Source of the DNA: Mycobacterium sp.
GTDB taxonomy: Bacteria > Actinomycetota > Actinomycetes > Mycobacteriales > Mycobacteriaceae
Direction of reading: 5' to 3'
Assembly: GCA_031292665.1 (NCBI GenBank)
Contig: JARLGR010000109.1
Coordinates: 1-40,111 of the forward strand
Length of the DNA: 40,111 nt
Below the pieces are notes generated by a model. It had not been told where the DNA came from, did not search any database, and saw only the letters and a list, made by a program, of their open reading frames with translations. The position numbers and the translations under genes were made by a program. This document shows, in pieces, positions 1 through 8,945 of this stretch. The stretch's first letter is position 1, and the number at the start of each line of letters is the position of its first letter.

Positions 1-156
1 GCTGATCAGGTTCTCGTCGAGATCGGGGTGGCGGCGACGCATCTCCTCGATCAGGCCGACAACCAGGTTGACCGGCTTGACCTCGTTCAGTGCGCCCTTG
101 CGCTGCTTGCCACGGGGCGTGCGAATGGCCTCATAGATGAAAGCCTGTTCAGTCAT
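1..156 (-). CDS. fadA: acetyl-CoA acyltransferase (thiolase), FadA-type, N-terminal 52 codons
   Basis: Partial gene running off the left edge. The start is the ATG at 156-154. The visible N-terminus begins [18 protein letters not shown] and continues with a [20 protein letters not shown] stretch, which I recognise as the start of mycobacterial FadA thiolases of the fadAB (trifunctional-like) fatty-acid beta-oxidation pair. Known for the family: cytosolic cleavage of 3-ketoacyl-CoA to acetyl-CoA plus a shortened acyl-CoA. The catalytic Cys and His lie outside the window. The 360-base region upstream carries two palindromes that may be regulator sites. The family call is firm; the substrate is not known. 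Confidence 0.85.
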   Translation of the reverse strand, partial: MTEQAFIYEAIRTPRGKQRKGALNEVKPVNLVVGLIEEMRRRHPDLDENLIS

Positions 157-516
157 GGATGCGGTTCTTTCCTGTCACGTCGTTGGTCCTGAATCTGTTG
201 AGGGGTAGTGCTTTTCGGTTAAAAATAGGGATGGCAGGGGCCCCTCGAGGTCGGTGCGACGTGCCCATGCCCCGCCCGCTGGCGATCGCTGGAGCCGGGC
301 AACGTGAACCAAACCTACAGTTTGCTCACTAAGTAAGCCTGGTCAATGCGAATAATGTCAACTCGGTAAGATATTTACCGCCGAATGCGTATTTCTTCGG
401 ATGTGTAGTGGGCCATGGGTTGCGAGCCATGACTACAGCGCAGAGATCCTCGGAGTTGAAAGCGGTAGCGGCGGTGCGCCTGTCGCGGTAGTCCGCTGAG
501 TGTGCGTGTCCGCGTC
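157..516. promoter_or_regulatory. fadA upstream region with two dyads
   Basis: No convincing gene; the reading frames here look like chance openings. It holds the leftward fadA promoter region and the tail side of the leftward TetR gene. Two inverted repeats stand out. GCTCACTAAGTAAGC at 324-338 is an odd-length dyad with 12 of 15 positions symmetric. CGGTAA-gatat-TTACCG at 364-380 has 6-bp arms and a 5-base spacer. Both are the size of TetR/FadR-type operators. The neighbouring TetR protein is a candidate binder, but this is inference. Confidence 0.4.
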
Positions 517-1173
517 CTACATCGCTGACTGTCGTTGTGAGGTCTCTTGGGCGGCGATTTGGGGTACAACATCGCAAACGATAGTCAACAATGTCCGGCT
601 CAGTAGAGTAGAAACCTCATCGCGACTTAATGTTTTGTGAATCAGCCACTGGCGTGAGGCGCGTATGGCGAGGGCGCCAAAAGTCAGCAACATGACATGC
701 AAACGTTCATGTTGCGGATGCTCAGCCAATCCGAGAGCTTCAAGCATGCGCACGGCCGCAACAGATTCGGCTTGCGCCAGGATTTCTGCGATCTCCGGGT
801 CGCGGATCGGTGCCTCAGCGCTGATGATCGTCGAAGTCCATACAAACTGGTGCCGACTCGCCACGGCCAGCCAGTAGTCGATGCTCGCCTCGATGCGCAG
901 TTCCAGTGCTGACGCTGGGATCCCGCGGACGGCCTCACCGGGGACGTGCGTGGGCACGATCGCCAAACGGCGGACAACCTCGAGATAGAGCTCGCGCTTG
1001 GTACCGAAGTAGTGGTTGATCAGCGGCCGCCCCACGCCGGCATCGTGCGCGATGGCCTGAGTCGACACATCGCTGTAGGAGAACCGTTCGAAGTGTTGGG
1101 TTGCGACCGCCAGAATCTGCTCGCGGCGCTGGAACGGTCCCATCCGTTGCCTGGTCGGGGACTGCCGGACCAT
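517..1173 (-). CDS. TetR/AcrR family transcriptional regulator
   Basis: 218 aa. An N-terminal helix-turn-helix lies at about residues 12-60, with the typical order RREQILAVATQHF, then DVSTQAIAHDAGVGRPLINH, then YFGTKRELYLEVV. The rest is a helical ligand domain with no recognisable specificity. The open frame extends upstream to 1371, but I place the start at the ATG at 1173 because the HTH then sits at the usual distance and GGGAGGGG precedes it. It is divergent from the MpaB-monooxygenase operon. The intergenic region carries the 17-bp palindrome at 1324-1340, so it plausibly controls itself, that operon or fadA. The family is certain; targets are inferred. Confidence 0.85.
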   Translation of the reverse strand: MVRQSPTRQRMGPFQRREQILAVATQHFERFSYSDVSTQAIAHDAGVGRPLINHYFGTKRELYLEVVRRLAIVPTHVPGEAVRGIPASALELRIEASIDYWLAVASRHQFVWTSTIISAEAPIRDPEIAEILAQAESVAAVRMLEALGLAEHPQHERLHVMLLTFGALAIRASRQWLIHKTLSRDEVSTLLSRTLLTIVCDVVPQIAAQETSQRQSAM

Positions 1174-1323
1174 GCTCCCCTCCCTAATCTCGTCTTCACG
1201 CGCCAGTCGGTAGGCGTAGGCCGTCGGGCAGCTCGAGCTTGGGCACGACCGGCAAAATTGCCGCTCGGTGACTACCGAATCTTGTGTGCGCGCCGACTCA
1301 TCGTAACGCTGTGCATCGTTGCA

Positions 1324-1340
1324 GCGTAATTCTATTACGC
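1324..1340. promoter_or_regulatory. perfect 17-bp operator-like palindrome
   Basis: GCGTAATTCTATTACGC has perfect 7-bp arms around TCT. It lies between the divergent TetR gene and the MpaB operon, immediately upstream of the -35 candidate at 1347-1352. It is a likely regulator binding site. Its half-site resembles the GCGTA/TACGC elements at 15944, 35873 and 38946. Confidence 0.55.
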
Positions 1341-1346
1341 AAATTG

Positions 1347-1380
1347 TTGACTGTGATGCGATCTGATACATAGTATGCGT
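1347..1380 (+). promoter_or_regulatory. candidate promoter of the MpaB/BVMO operon with AGTATGCGT box
   Basis: A -35 candidate TTGACT at 1347-1352 and a -10 candidate TAGTAT at 1371-1376 are separated by 18 bases, a plausible mycobacterial sigma-A arrangement. The 9-mer AGTATGCGT at 1372-1380 overlaps the -10. The same 9-mer occurs in the promoter regions at 18047 (reverse strand) and 32274. The first gene starts at 1506. Confidence 0.4.
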
Positions 1381-1505
1381 TTAGCGCAGTTTGCCGGTGC
1401 GGCAGACCGCCGTGGGCTGGTTGGTGTACGCCGCGGGCGCGACCGAACAGGGCGCGCGATTCGCGGATCCAGCGCACCGATGTGCTTCGACGGAAGGGCT
1501 AGAAA

Positions 1506-2636
1506 ATGGGAGTCGCCGCGGTGAGATCCACCGATGGAAACTTGAATGGAACTAACCCGTCTCAAACGGCAGTCGTGCCCGGGACGGTTGAGTGGGCACT
1601 GGGCCCAGGCGCGATCACGTGGAAGGTCATGAAAGACCCGACCGTGTTCATCATCGGCCTGCTGCGCGAGGCCATGCTGCTGACCCTGCACCCCGCATTT
1701 GCCGCGGCCGCGGTAGATCACGACAGCTTCAATGACGATCCCGTCATGCGTTTCAAGCACGTCGCTTGGTACACCTATGCCGCCACCTACGGCAGCCCTG
1801 CCGACGCCGAACATGTCAGCAACATCGTGCGCCGTCGGCACAAGATGATCGTCGGCTCCGAGCCGCTGACCGGCCTGCCGTATCGGGCCGATTCGGAATA
1901 CGAACTTGCACTGACCCAGGCCATGCTTTCGGCGTCATTCCTGGCAACGTACGAACTGCTGCACGGCGAACTATCCAGCGCTCAACGCGACCAATTCTTC
2001 CGTGAACAATTGGTTCCGGCAGCACTCCTGGGCACTAATCCGGACCACCTACCTGAAACCTATGGCCAGGCAATCGATTTCATTGCCCACGCACGTAATC
2101 GCTTCGCCACCGGCCTACAAGCGCGAGAAATCCTCTCACCGTTTGCCCGCGGTGAATACCCGCGCGGCACCGCCATCGGCGACCTCCCCATCGGCGTCCG
2201 CCAGATCGCGATGTTTATCCTGCGTGCCTTCGCCGATATGGCGATGGTCACCATGTCATGGGAAGAGCGGGAACTGATTTCGATAAGCCGCCGACCCAAG
2301 CTCGGACACCGACTGGCCGTGCACGCCTCGCTGCGTCTGCTGTCAAAATGGTTCTGTGGCGAGCAGGGCCAAAAGGTCTTCGAATCATTCCTAGGTGAAC
2401 ATGTCGCCCCGCTGTTCGTCCGCGCCAAACAGGCCGATGAAGCACCGGGTGGGCGCACTCGCGCGGCACAATTCGTCGTGCCCGACGCCGCACCATGCCT
2501 GGTGGTGGTTCCCTATCTGGTCCACAACTGGCCAGGAACGACCGGCGACTACGTGCTCGGACAAGATGCGTCCGACCTGGCACCGCCCGCCGATACCGCC
2601 AACATTCTGCCGATTGACGAGCGGACCTTGTCCTAG
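1506..2636 (+). CDS. MpaB/latex-clearing-protein-like oxygenase (DUF2236)
   Basis: 376 aa. I recognise the DUF2236 fold from the GPGAITWKVMKDP stretch (about residues 33-45), the hydrophobic segment with LLREAMLLTLHPAF, and the motif around RFKHVAWYTYAATYG (about 82-96). It lacks an obvious signal peptide. Known for the family: haem-dependent MpaB oxidatively cleaves a terpene side chain, and related Lcp proteins cleave polyisoprene double bonds. This suggests oxidative C=C cleavage of an isoprenoid giving an aldehyde or ketone. It is the first gene of a rightward operon with a BVMO, acyl-CoA synthetase and aldehyde dehydrogenase, which fits processing of such products. The ATG at 1506 has AAGGG upstream. 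The substrate is unknown. Confidence 0.8.
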   Translation: MGVAAVRSTDGNLNGTNPSQTAVVPGTVEWALGPGAITWKVMKDPTVFIIGLLREAMLLTLHPAFAAAAVDHDSFNDDPVMRFKHVAWYTYAATYGSPADAEHVSNIVRRRHKMIVGSEPLTGLPYRADSEYELALTQAMLSASFLATYELLHGELSSAQRDQFFREQLVPAALLGTNPDHLPETYGQAIDFIAHARNRFATGLQAREILSPFARGEYPRGTAIGDLPIGVRQIAMFILRAFADMAMVTMSWEERELISISRRPKLGHRLAVHASLRLLSKWFCGEQGQKVFESFLGEHVAPLFVRAKQADEAPGGRTRAAQFVVPDAAPCLVVVPYLVHNWPGTTGDYVLGQDASDLAPPADTANILPIDERTLS

Positions 2637-2648
2637 AACCAGTACGAC

Positions 2649-2783
2649 ATGCCAGTACTGGCTGGGCATTGCCTGCACGGTGTACCAGATGGCAGCCCCG
2701 CCGACACCACCGCAAGCACCGACCTCCATGGCGTTGGGGAGGCGGTCGATGCCGTCATTGACATAGGAAAGCAGGAACAGTGA
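2649..2783 (+). CDS. possible 44-aa small protein between MpaB and BVMO
   Basis: A short open frame starts 12 bases after the MpaB-like stop. It ends with a TGA that overlaps the GTG start of the next gene (GTGA at 2780-2783), the same 4-base coupling seen at other junctions of this operon. The product starts MPVLAGHCLHGVPDG and has no family I recognise and no membrane segment. The ribosome site is weak. The opposite strand is also open here (reading FLLSYVNDGIDRLPNAMEVG), so it could instead be untranslated spacer or a remnant of another gene. Confidence 0.25.
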   Translation: MPVLAGHCLHGVPDGSPADTTASTDLHGVGEAVDAVIDIGKQEQ

Positions 2784-4312
2784 TCACTCAAGCGGCACAA
2801 CGGCTGTGGCGTAAAACTCCGCGGCGCCAAACATCGGCCGTTATCGTCGGATGTGGATTCGGCGGCCTGGCGGCGGCCATTGAACTCAAACGCGCGGGTT
2901 TTGAGACGCTGACCATCTTCGAACGAGGACCATCGGTCGGAGGCGTGTGGCGCGACAACACCTACCCCGGCGCTGCCTGTGATGTCCCGTCACCGATCTA
3001 CTCGTATTCCTATGCGCTCAAACCGGACTGGTCTGCGCTGTTCGGCAAGCAGGCCGAGATTCACCATTACTTGCAGGAAGTCGCCCACGACTACGGCTTG
3101 GAACCGCTGATCCAGTTCAATACCGAAGTCACCGCTGCGGAGTTCGACGAGAACAGCGGCACCTGGACCGTATCAACCTCGCGGGGCGACGCCGTTACCG
3201 CCGATATGCTCATCTTGGCGACCGGTCAACTCAGCCGGCCCAAGATGCCCAATGTCGAAGGCCTGGATACCTTCAAAGGCCAGTCGTTTCACTCCGCGCA
3301 GTGGCGCCACGACGTCGACCTGGCCGACAAGAACGTTGTGGTCGTCGGCAGCGGCGCGAGTGCGATTCAGATTGTGCCGGCCATCGCCGACACGGTGGCG
3401 GATTTGACTGTGGTGCAACGTTCCCCGAACTGGGTGATGTGGAAGAGTCGGCGCGTACCCGGCCGCCTTCAGACGGCGTTGATGCGACAGTTCGGATGGC
3501 TGCGCACGCTGCACCACATCGCCTTGTTCCTGGCGTATGAAGTCCGTTATCCGTTGGTCACGCGCGCAGCAGAACCCGTGCGCCGGCTGTCGCAGTGGTA
3601 CCTGGTGTGGCGTTTGAAGCGGCAAGTCAAAGACCCGGACGAGGTCGCCGCAGCCATTCCCGATTACCGCCTGTTGTGTAACCGACTGCTGCTGTCCAAC
3701 GACTGGTACCCGACCATCGGCCGCGACAACGTGCACCTCATTGGATCGGCCGTCGAGACGGTGTATCCGGAGGGCGTGCAAACCGCTGATGGCCGCAAGA
3801 TCGACGCCGATGTGATCATCTGGTGCACGGGCTTCAAGGCCAGCGAGTTCATGGCGCCGATCAAGATCCGTGGCCGCAACGGTGCTGACCTGCACACCCA
3901 GTGGAACCACACCGCGTCGGCCTATCTGGGCATGACGGTGCCGAACTTCCCGAACATGTTCATGTTGTTCGGCCCCAACACCAACAGCATTACCAACACC
4001 ATCGTGTTCCTGCTGGAGCGCCAAGCCAGCTACATCCGCCAGGCCATCGAGTACAAAGAACAGTCCCACCGTCCGTGGCTGGAGGTCAGCTCCGCGACGT
4101 TCGGTGCGTTCCAGCACTGGCTCGAAGCAAAACTCGACCGCACCGTCTTCACCGACAACTGCCCAGGTTGGTATACCAACGCCGAAGGGAAAGTCACCGC
4201 GATGTGGCCGGCCTCGCACCTCGCCTACGCCAAGGCCACCCGCAGATTTCAGCCCGGCCAGTACATCAGCTGGCCTGAGCCAAGCACGTTGGTCAGCGGA
4301 GTGCATCAATGA
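2780..4312 (+). CDS. flavin-containing Baeyer-Villiger-type monooxygenase
   Basis: 510 aa. The FAD-binding Rossmann motif GCGFGG is at residues 24-29, followed by FERGPSVGGVWRDNTYPGAA. The BVMO fingerprint FxGxxxHxxxW is seen as F165, G167, H171 and W175, followed by R-H-D. A second nucleotide-binding motif, VVVVGSGASAIQ, lies at 186-197 for NADPH. Known for the family: insertion of oxygen next to a ketone (or S/N oxidation) using NADPH and O2. In this operon a ketone from the upstream oxygenase is a reasonable substrate, but this is inference. The start is GTG with GCAGGAAC upstream. The stop overlaps the next ATG (ATGA). Confidence 0.87.
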   Translation: MITQAAQRLWRKTPRRQTSAVIVGCGFGGLAAAIELKRAGFETLTIFERGPSVGGVWRDNTYPGAACDVPSPIYSYSYALKPDWSALFGKQAEIHHYLQEVAHDYGLEPLIQFNTEVTAAEFDENSGTWTVSTSRGDAVTADMLILATGQLSRPKMPNVEGLDTFKGQSFHSAQWRHDVDLADKNVVVVGSGASAIQIVPAIADTVADLTVVQRSPNWVMWKSRRVPGRLQTALMRQFGWLRTLHHIALFLAYEVRYPLVTRAAEPVRRLSQWYLVWRLKRQVKDPDEVAAAIPDYRLLCNRLLLSNDWYPTIGRDNVHLIGSAVETVYPEGVQTADGRKIDADVIIWCTGFKASEFMAPIKIRGRNGADLHTQWNHTASAYLGMTVPNFPNMFMLFGPNTNSITNTIVFLLERQASYIRQAIEYKEQSHRPWLEVSSATFGAFQHWLEAKLDRTVFTDNCPGWYTNAEGKVTAMWPASHLAYAKATRRFQPGQYISWPEPSTLVSGVHQ

Positions 4313-6105
4313 CCGCCCCGGATGTCACGCTGGCTTACGCGCAGTGCCGCACCATGTGCGATGTTTTCGATACCACGGTGCGACGGCATGCCGATCAGAT
4401 CGCCCTGCGAACAACCGATTCCGATACGTGTTGGACCTACGCCCAATACGCCGCCGCCGTTGCTGATGCCGCGGCGGCCCTCGACGGCTGCGGCGTCCGA
4501 CGGGGCGACACCGTGGCGCTGATGTTTGAAAACGTCCCTTCGTTTCACATCGTCGACGCGGCGGTCATGCACCTGGGTGCCGCCACGTGCTCGATCTACA
4601 ACACCTCACCGACCAAAGACATCCACCACAATCTGCGCAGCTCCGGAGCACGACTGGCAGTCTGCGAGCCGGAGTTCGCAGAACGGCTCCGTGAGGCAGA
4701 TAACGACCTGCGGATCGTCGTCACCGAACGCGCCGCGGGGTACGAAACCCTCGACGAACTACCCCGGCCAGCAGATTTCGACTTTGAATCGACATGGCGC
4801 GCCGTCGAGCCCGACGACGTACTAACGCTCATCTACACGTCGGGAACCACCGGAGCCCCTAAAGCGGTGGAGCTGACGCACGGCGGCATTCTCGCTGAGG
4901 TGTTTCTGGCCGCCGAATTCCTGGAATTTCGCCCCGGCGACCGCGTTCCGTCGGCCCTGCCTATGGCCCACGCTGCTCAGCGCTGGGGCACGCACTACAA
5001 CGCCATGACCTTCGCGCTGGAGGTCGTCTGCATCGATGACATCGCAATGCTGGGAGCGAGCCTCGTCACGATGCAACCCGATATCTGGGGAACGGTGCCC
5101 CGCATCTTAGAGAAACTGGTTGCAGCGGTGAGTGCGCGACTCGGTGGGGACGGCGAGGCATCACCGGGTGCCCAGGCCATTGAGGTCGGAGCCCGTTATG
5201 CCCAAGCGGTGCAACGATTCCGGTCCGGTTCTGACGGCCCACCCTCGCCATCGTTACAGTTCGAGCGGGATAAAGCCGAGCCAGTACTGGCGCATATTCG
5301 CCACAGCATTGGCCTAGGTCGACTGCGGTGGCTGATGGTCGGTGCCGCACCAACTCCACCACATGTTCAGAACTTCCTGACTGCCTTGGGTATCGAGGTG
5401 GTCGAGGTTTGGGGTATGTCCGAACTTGGCGCTGTGGCCACAGTCAACCCGGTCGGTGCGCAGAAACTAGGCACCGTCGGTAAGGCTCTGCGCGGTGTCG
5501 ACATCACCACAGCAGACGACGGTGAGGTGCTGGTCCGCGGTCCCATTCTGATGCGCGGATACCGCGGCCAACCGCAGGAAACGTCCGAATCCTTCAGCGA
5601 GGAAAATTATTTCAAGACAGGCGACCTAGGCCAGATCGACGATCAGGGCTACCTATCGATCACCGGCCGCAAGAAAGAGATTATTGTGAACGCTGCCGGC
5701 AAGAACATCTCACCGGTCAAAGTAGAATCGACCATCAAGGCCCACAGCTCCCTGATCGGTTCGGTTGTGGCCATCGGCGATGCCCGCCCATTCCTTACCG
5801 CACTGGTAGTACTCGATCCGGAAGCGTTGTCGCAGTTCATCACCGAACACGAACTCGGTACAGACGTTCTCGGCGATCCCGCCGGCTGTAGCGCGGTCAC
5901 CGATTGCATCGCCGATGCCATCGACCGGGGCAACACCGAACTCGCTCGGGTCGAGCAGATCAAGCGACATCTGGTGCTTAACGCGTTCTGGCTTCCCGGT
6001 AGTGACGAACTGACGCCCACCCTCAAACTCAAACGCCGTGTTATCGCCGAAAAATTCGCTTCGCAGATCGACTCGCTCTACGCCGCAGCGGAGGCAGCAC
6101 AATGA
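4309..6105 (+). CDS. AMP-dependent acyl-CoA synthetase (FadD-like)
   Basis: 598 aa, the length of long-chain FadD proteins. The ATP/AMP P-loop TSGTTGAPK is at residues 177-185. The hinge region and C-terminal lid contain ITGRKKEIIVNAAGKNISP, which includes the expected lysine and the long-chain-type N-I-S-P. It would activate a carboxylic acid to acyl-CoA via acyl-adenylate in the cytosol. Both ends overlap neighbours by ATGA, so it is translationally coupled to the BVMO and the aldehyde dehydrogenase. It likely activates the acid produced by the latter. The exact chain length or ring substrate cannot be read. Confidence 0.88.
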   Translation: MTAPDVTLAYAQCRTMCDVFDTTVRRHADQIALRTTDSDTCWTYAQYAAAVADAAAALDGCGVRRGDTVALMFENVPSFHIVDAAVMHLGAATCSIYNTSPTKDIHHNLRSSGARLAVCEPEFAERLREADNDLRIVVTERAAGYETLDELPRPADFDFESTWRAVEPDDVLTLIYTSGTTGAPKAVELTHGGILAEVFLAAEFLEFRPGDRVPSALPMAHAAQRWGTHYNAMTFALEVVCIDDIAMLGASLVTMQPDIWGTVPRILEKLVAAVSARLGGDGEASPGAQAIEVGARYAQAVQRFRSGSDGPPSPSLQFERDKAEPVLAHIRHSIGLGRLRWLMVGAAPTPPHVQNFLTALGIEVVEVWGMSELGAVATVNPVGAQKLGTVGKALRGVDITTADDGEVLVRGPILMRGYRGQPQETSESFSEENYFKTGDLGQIDDQGYLSITGRKKEIIVNAAGKNISPVKVESTIKAHSSLIGSVVAIGDARPFLTALVVLDPEALSQFITEHELGTDVLGDPAGCSAVTDCIADAIDRGNTELARVEQIKRHLVLNAFWLPGSDELTPTLKLKRRVIAEKFASQIDSLYAAAEAAQ

Positions 6106-7619
6106 CCACAGCACCCATAGTCGAACCCGGCGGGCAGACGTTGACCGCTCGCGACGTGGGCACCGGCGATGTCATCGCGGAGTTCCCGGCAATGGATGAA
6201 GCAGCTGCGGCCGCAATCGTCGCGCGGGCGCGCACCGGGCAATCACGCTGGAATAGCGCGGGATTCGGTGTTCGTCGGGCGGCGCTGCAGGCATGGGCAG
6301 CACTGATCGTTGCCCGTAGCGAACGCTTCGTTGACCTCATCCATCAGGAGACGGGCAAGCCCACCGATGACGCTTACATGGAGCTGGCAATCGCAGTCGA
6401 ACATATTCGTTGGGCGGCTACGCACGCCCAACGGGTTCTGCGTCGTCGGCGCGTGTCCGCGGGAATGCTGTTGCCTAACTTCAGCGCATCGATTGACTAC
6501 GAACCTTTCGGCGTCATCGGTGTAATCAGTCCGTGGAACTACCCGTTGTTTGCGCCGGTGGCACACCTGGCGTCGGCGTTGGCGGCGGGCAATACCGTCG
6601 TGCTCAAACCCAGCGAGTACACCAGCGCGGTGGGCGCCGCTCTCGTCGATGCGTTCGTCGACGCAAATCCGGGACAGCCTGCCGACGTCTTGGCGCTGGT
6701 TACCGGCGGTGCGGCCGCCGGCGCGGGATTGATCAGTGGGGGAGTCGACAAGGTGGGCTTCACCGGATCACCGAAAACGGGGCGAGCGATCCTGCGAGCA
6801 TGCGCCGACACCCTCACCCCGGCGGTCATGGAATGTGGCGGTAAAGACGCGATGATCGTCGCCGCTGATGCCGATATCAAAGCCGCCGCTGATGCCGCAG
6901 CCTGGGGTGGGTACAGCAACGCCGGTCAGACATGTGTGGGTGTGGAACGGATCTATGTCCACCAAGACGTCTCAGAGCAATTCACCGCTGCACTGGTTCA
7001 CCGCCTGCGCGGGGTGACCGTCGGTGCCACAACTAAAGCAACCTATGGACCGATGACGGTGCCGGCCCAAACCGACATCGTCTGTGATCATGTCGCTGAC
7101 GCGGTAGCGCGCGGAACGCAGTTGCCGCTGGGAGGCCTCGAACGGATCGTCGGCCACAACATCGAACCCATTGTGGTGCTCGAAGCCGACGAGGACAGCA
7201 AGGCAGTGCAGGAGGAAACGTTCGGGCCGATGGTCACCGTACGCACAGTCCCAGACCTCGACGAGGCAGTTCGGCTCGCCAACAACAGCAAGTTCGGTCT
7301 AGGCGCATCGGTGTTCTCCCGATCCGACGGCCAACGACTGGCCGCCCGGCTCAAATGCGGCATGGTATCGATCAATTCGGTGCTCGGCTTTGTCAGCATC
7401 CCCGCGCTGCCGTTCGGCGGAATCGGAGACAGCGGGTTTGGACGCATCCACGGTGCCGAAGGATTGCGCGAATACAGTCGAACCAAGTCAGTGGCGCATA
7501 AGCGATTCAGTCCGCCTGGGCTGAACGGGATGCTACTGCAGCGTAATCCGGTCACCGTACCTATGCTGCGCGCGATGACTACCGCGCGTTTTCGTCGGCC
7601 GAAGGCACACGTCCGATGA
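6102..7619 (+). CDS. NAD(P)-dependent aldehyde dehydrogenase
   Basis: 505 aa. The ALDH hallmarks are in order: PWNYPLF with the oxyanion Asn147, cofactor motif GFTGSPKTG (219-227), catalytic Glu244 in ECGGKD, nucleophile Cys278 in NAGQTC, and EETFGP. It oxidises an aldehyde to an acid. It overlaps the acyl-CoA synthetase before it and the SRPBCC gene after it (ATGA both times), so aldehyde to acid to CoA-thioester is the simplest reading. Aldehydes are the expected products of the DUF2236 and carotenoid-oxygenase proteins in this window. The family is certain; the substrate is inferred. Confidence 0.9.
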   Translation: MTTAPIVEPGGQTLTARDVGTGDVIAEFPAMDEAAAAAIVARARTGQSRWNSAGFGVRRAALQAWAALIVARSERFVDLIHQETGKPTDDAYMELAIAVEHIRWAATHAQRVLRRRRVSAGMLLPNFSASIDYEPFGVIGVISPWNYPLFAPVAHLASALAAGNTVVLKPSEYTSAVGAALVDAFVDANPGQPADVLALVTGGAAAGAGLISGGVDKVGFTGSPKTGRAILRACADTLTPAVMECGGKDAMIVAADADIKAAADAAAWGGYSNAGQTCVGVERIYVHQDVSEQFTAALVHRLRGVTVGATTKATYGPMTVPAQTDIVCDHVADAVARGTQLPLGGLERIVGHNIEPIVVLEADEDSKAVQEETFGPMVTVRTVPDLDEAVRLANNSKFGLGASVFSRSDGQRLAARLKCGMVSINSVLGFVSIPALPFGGIGDSGFGRIHGAEGLREYSRTKSVAHKRFSPPGLNGMLLQRNPVTVPMLRAMTTARFRRPKAHVR

Positions 7620-8059
7620 CGCGGCGTCACTTCCTGGTGCAAGCCCACAGCCGCGCGCCCGTGGGCACCGTCAAAGCGCTGCTCGACGATGCCGACCGTT
7701 GGACCCGCTGGGCTCGACCCATCTTGGCTCAAACCCGTTGGGAGAAATGGGGCGATCCGATACCGGCCGGCCCTGGCGCAGTCCGCCGTTTGGGTACCTG
7801 GCCCATGTGGATCCGCGAGCAGATCCTCACCAACACCGACCGCGTGCAGACCTACACGGTGGTGAGTCCGCCGCTTTTCAGCCATTATCTCGGCACCGTC
7901 GAGCTGACCGCGGCTCCCGACGGCGGAACTGATGTGTCGTGGCAGGTGGAATTCGTCAGTCGGGTGCCCGGGGGGAGCGGCGCCGCCTATGCCGTGCTCC
8001 ACGGGACGATATCCGCTCTGGCTAAACGACTGGCCGCCGCCGCGGATCGCAGCGGCTGA
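7616..8059 (+). CDS. SRPBCC (START/polyketide-cyclase-like) family protein
   Basis: 147 aa. The pattern is typical of SRPBCC helix-grip proteins: an N-terminal strand HFLVQAHSRAPVGTVKALLDDADRWTRW, central strands, a GGTDVSWQVEF strand, and a long C-terminal helix. These proteins bind hydrophobic ligands or catalyse simple cyclisation or hydration. No catalytic residues can be assigned. It is coupled to the aldehyde dehydrogenase (ATGA), so it probably binds an intermediate of the same pathway. Confidence 0.65.
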   Translation: MTRRHFLVQAHSRAPVGTVKALLDDADRWTRWARPILAQTRWEKWGDPIPAGPGAVRRLGTWPMWIREQILTNTDRVQTYTVVSPPLFSHYLGTVELTAAPDGGTDVSWQVEFVSRVPGGSGAAYAVLHGTISALAKRLAAAADRSG

Positions 8060-8137
8060 CGCTATACCGACCGAGTGTGCCGGCGATGGTGCTGGCGCAC
8101 AGGCGGCGCGATTTCATTGAGGAGTAATACAATAACT

Positions 8138-8932
8138 ATGAGCGGACAGGACAACTCCGGCCAATCACTCATCGGCAGAACAGCTTTAGTCACCGGAGGC
8201 TCACGCGGCGTCGGGGCGTCCGTGGCACGTGAACTTGCCGCCGCTGGTGCCAGGGTCGCATTGACCTACCACTCGTCTCCAGAAGCCGCCCAGAGCGTCG
8301 TTGCCGATATCGAAGCGTGTGGAGGTACCGCGGTGGCGGTGCACGCCTCGGCGGGTGAGGCCGATTCGTGGGCAAAAGCGTTAGAGCGCATCGCCGATGT
8401 TCTCGGTGACGTCGATCTGTTGGTCAGCAACGCCGGTATCGCCAGCCGCGGCCGCAGTATTGCGTCCACCGCCGCCGAGGAATTCCTGTCGCTGCTCGCG
8501 GTGCACGCGCTGGGCCCGCTGGCACTCATTCGTGACCTGATACCTGGCATGCGCACTAAAGGCCGGTCGGACATCATCATGATTTCCAGCTCGGTCGTTG
8601 ATGCATGCCCGCCCAATACAGCGCCGTACACCATGGCCAAAGCGGCCATGGAGTCGGCGTGCCGCGTGCTCGCGCGCGAGGAGCGGCGCCACGGAATCCG
8701 GGTCAATATAATTGCCCCGGGATTGGTCGATACCGACATGGGCGCCAAACTCGTAGCTGCAACCGACGGCACCACCATAGATCAGACCGAGGCGGCTGCC
8801 CCGTTCGGCCGGGTGTGCAAGCCGTCCGATGTGGGTCGTCTTGTTGTCTACTTCGCCGGCCAGGGCGGGGAATACATTACTGGACAACGCATTACGATCG
8901 ACGGCGGCGGACAAGACCCGGCCATCTACTAG
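8138..8932 (+). CDS. short-chain dehydrogenase/reductase (SDR)
   Basis: 264 aa. Cofactor motif TGGSRGVG is at 19-26 and NAG at 98-100. The catalytic triad is visible as Ser at about 151-152, Tyr164 and Lys168 (YTMAK). IITIDGG-type C-terminal residues (ITIDGGG) are present. It is a classical NAD(P)(H)-dependent oxidoreductase. The longer frame from 8075 lacks a sensible N-terminus. The ATG at 8138 gives the standard SDR start, with TGAGGAG 13 bases upstream, which is a little long. It is the last gene of the 1506-8932 operon and is followed by the large hairpin at 8946. Confidence 0.87.
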   Translation: MSGQDNSGQSLIGRTALVTGGSRGVGASVARELAAAGARVALTYHSSPEAAQSVVADIEACGGTAVAVHASAGEADSWAKALERIADVLGDVDLLVSNAGIASRGRSIASTAAEEFLSLLAVHALGPLALIRDLIPGMRTKGRSDIIMISSSVVDACPPNTAPYTMAKAAMESACRVLAREERRHGIRVNIIAPGLVDTDMGAKLVAATDGTTIDQTEAAAPFGRVCKPSDVGRLVVYFAGQGGEYITGQRITIDGGGQDPAIY

Positions 8933-8945
8933 CCCAAACCCCTTG

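Noticed and set aside
3173..4309. Long minus-strand frame opposite the BVMO
   Set aside because: It is the mirror of a clear plus-strand gene with FAD and BVMO motifs; no ribosome site or family features.
7088..8002. Minus-strand 304-codon frame
   Set aside because: Covers the ALDH and SRPBCC genes in reverse; the plus strand is clearly coding.
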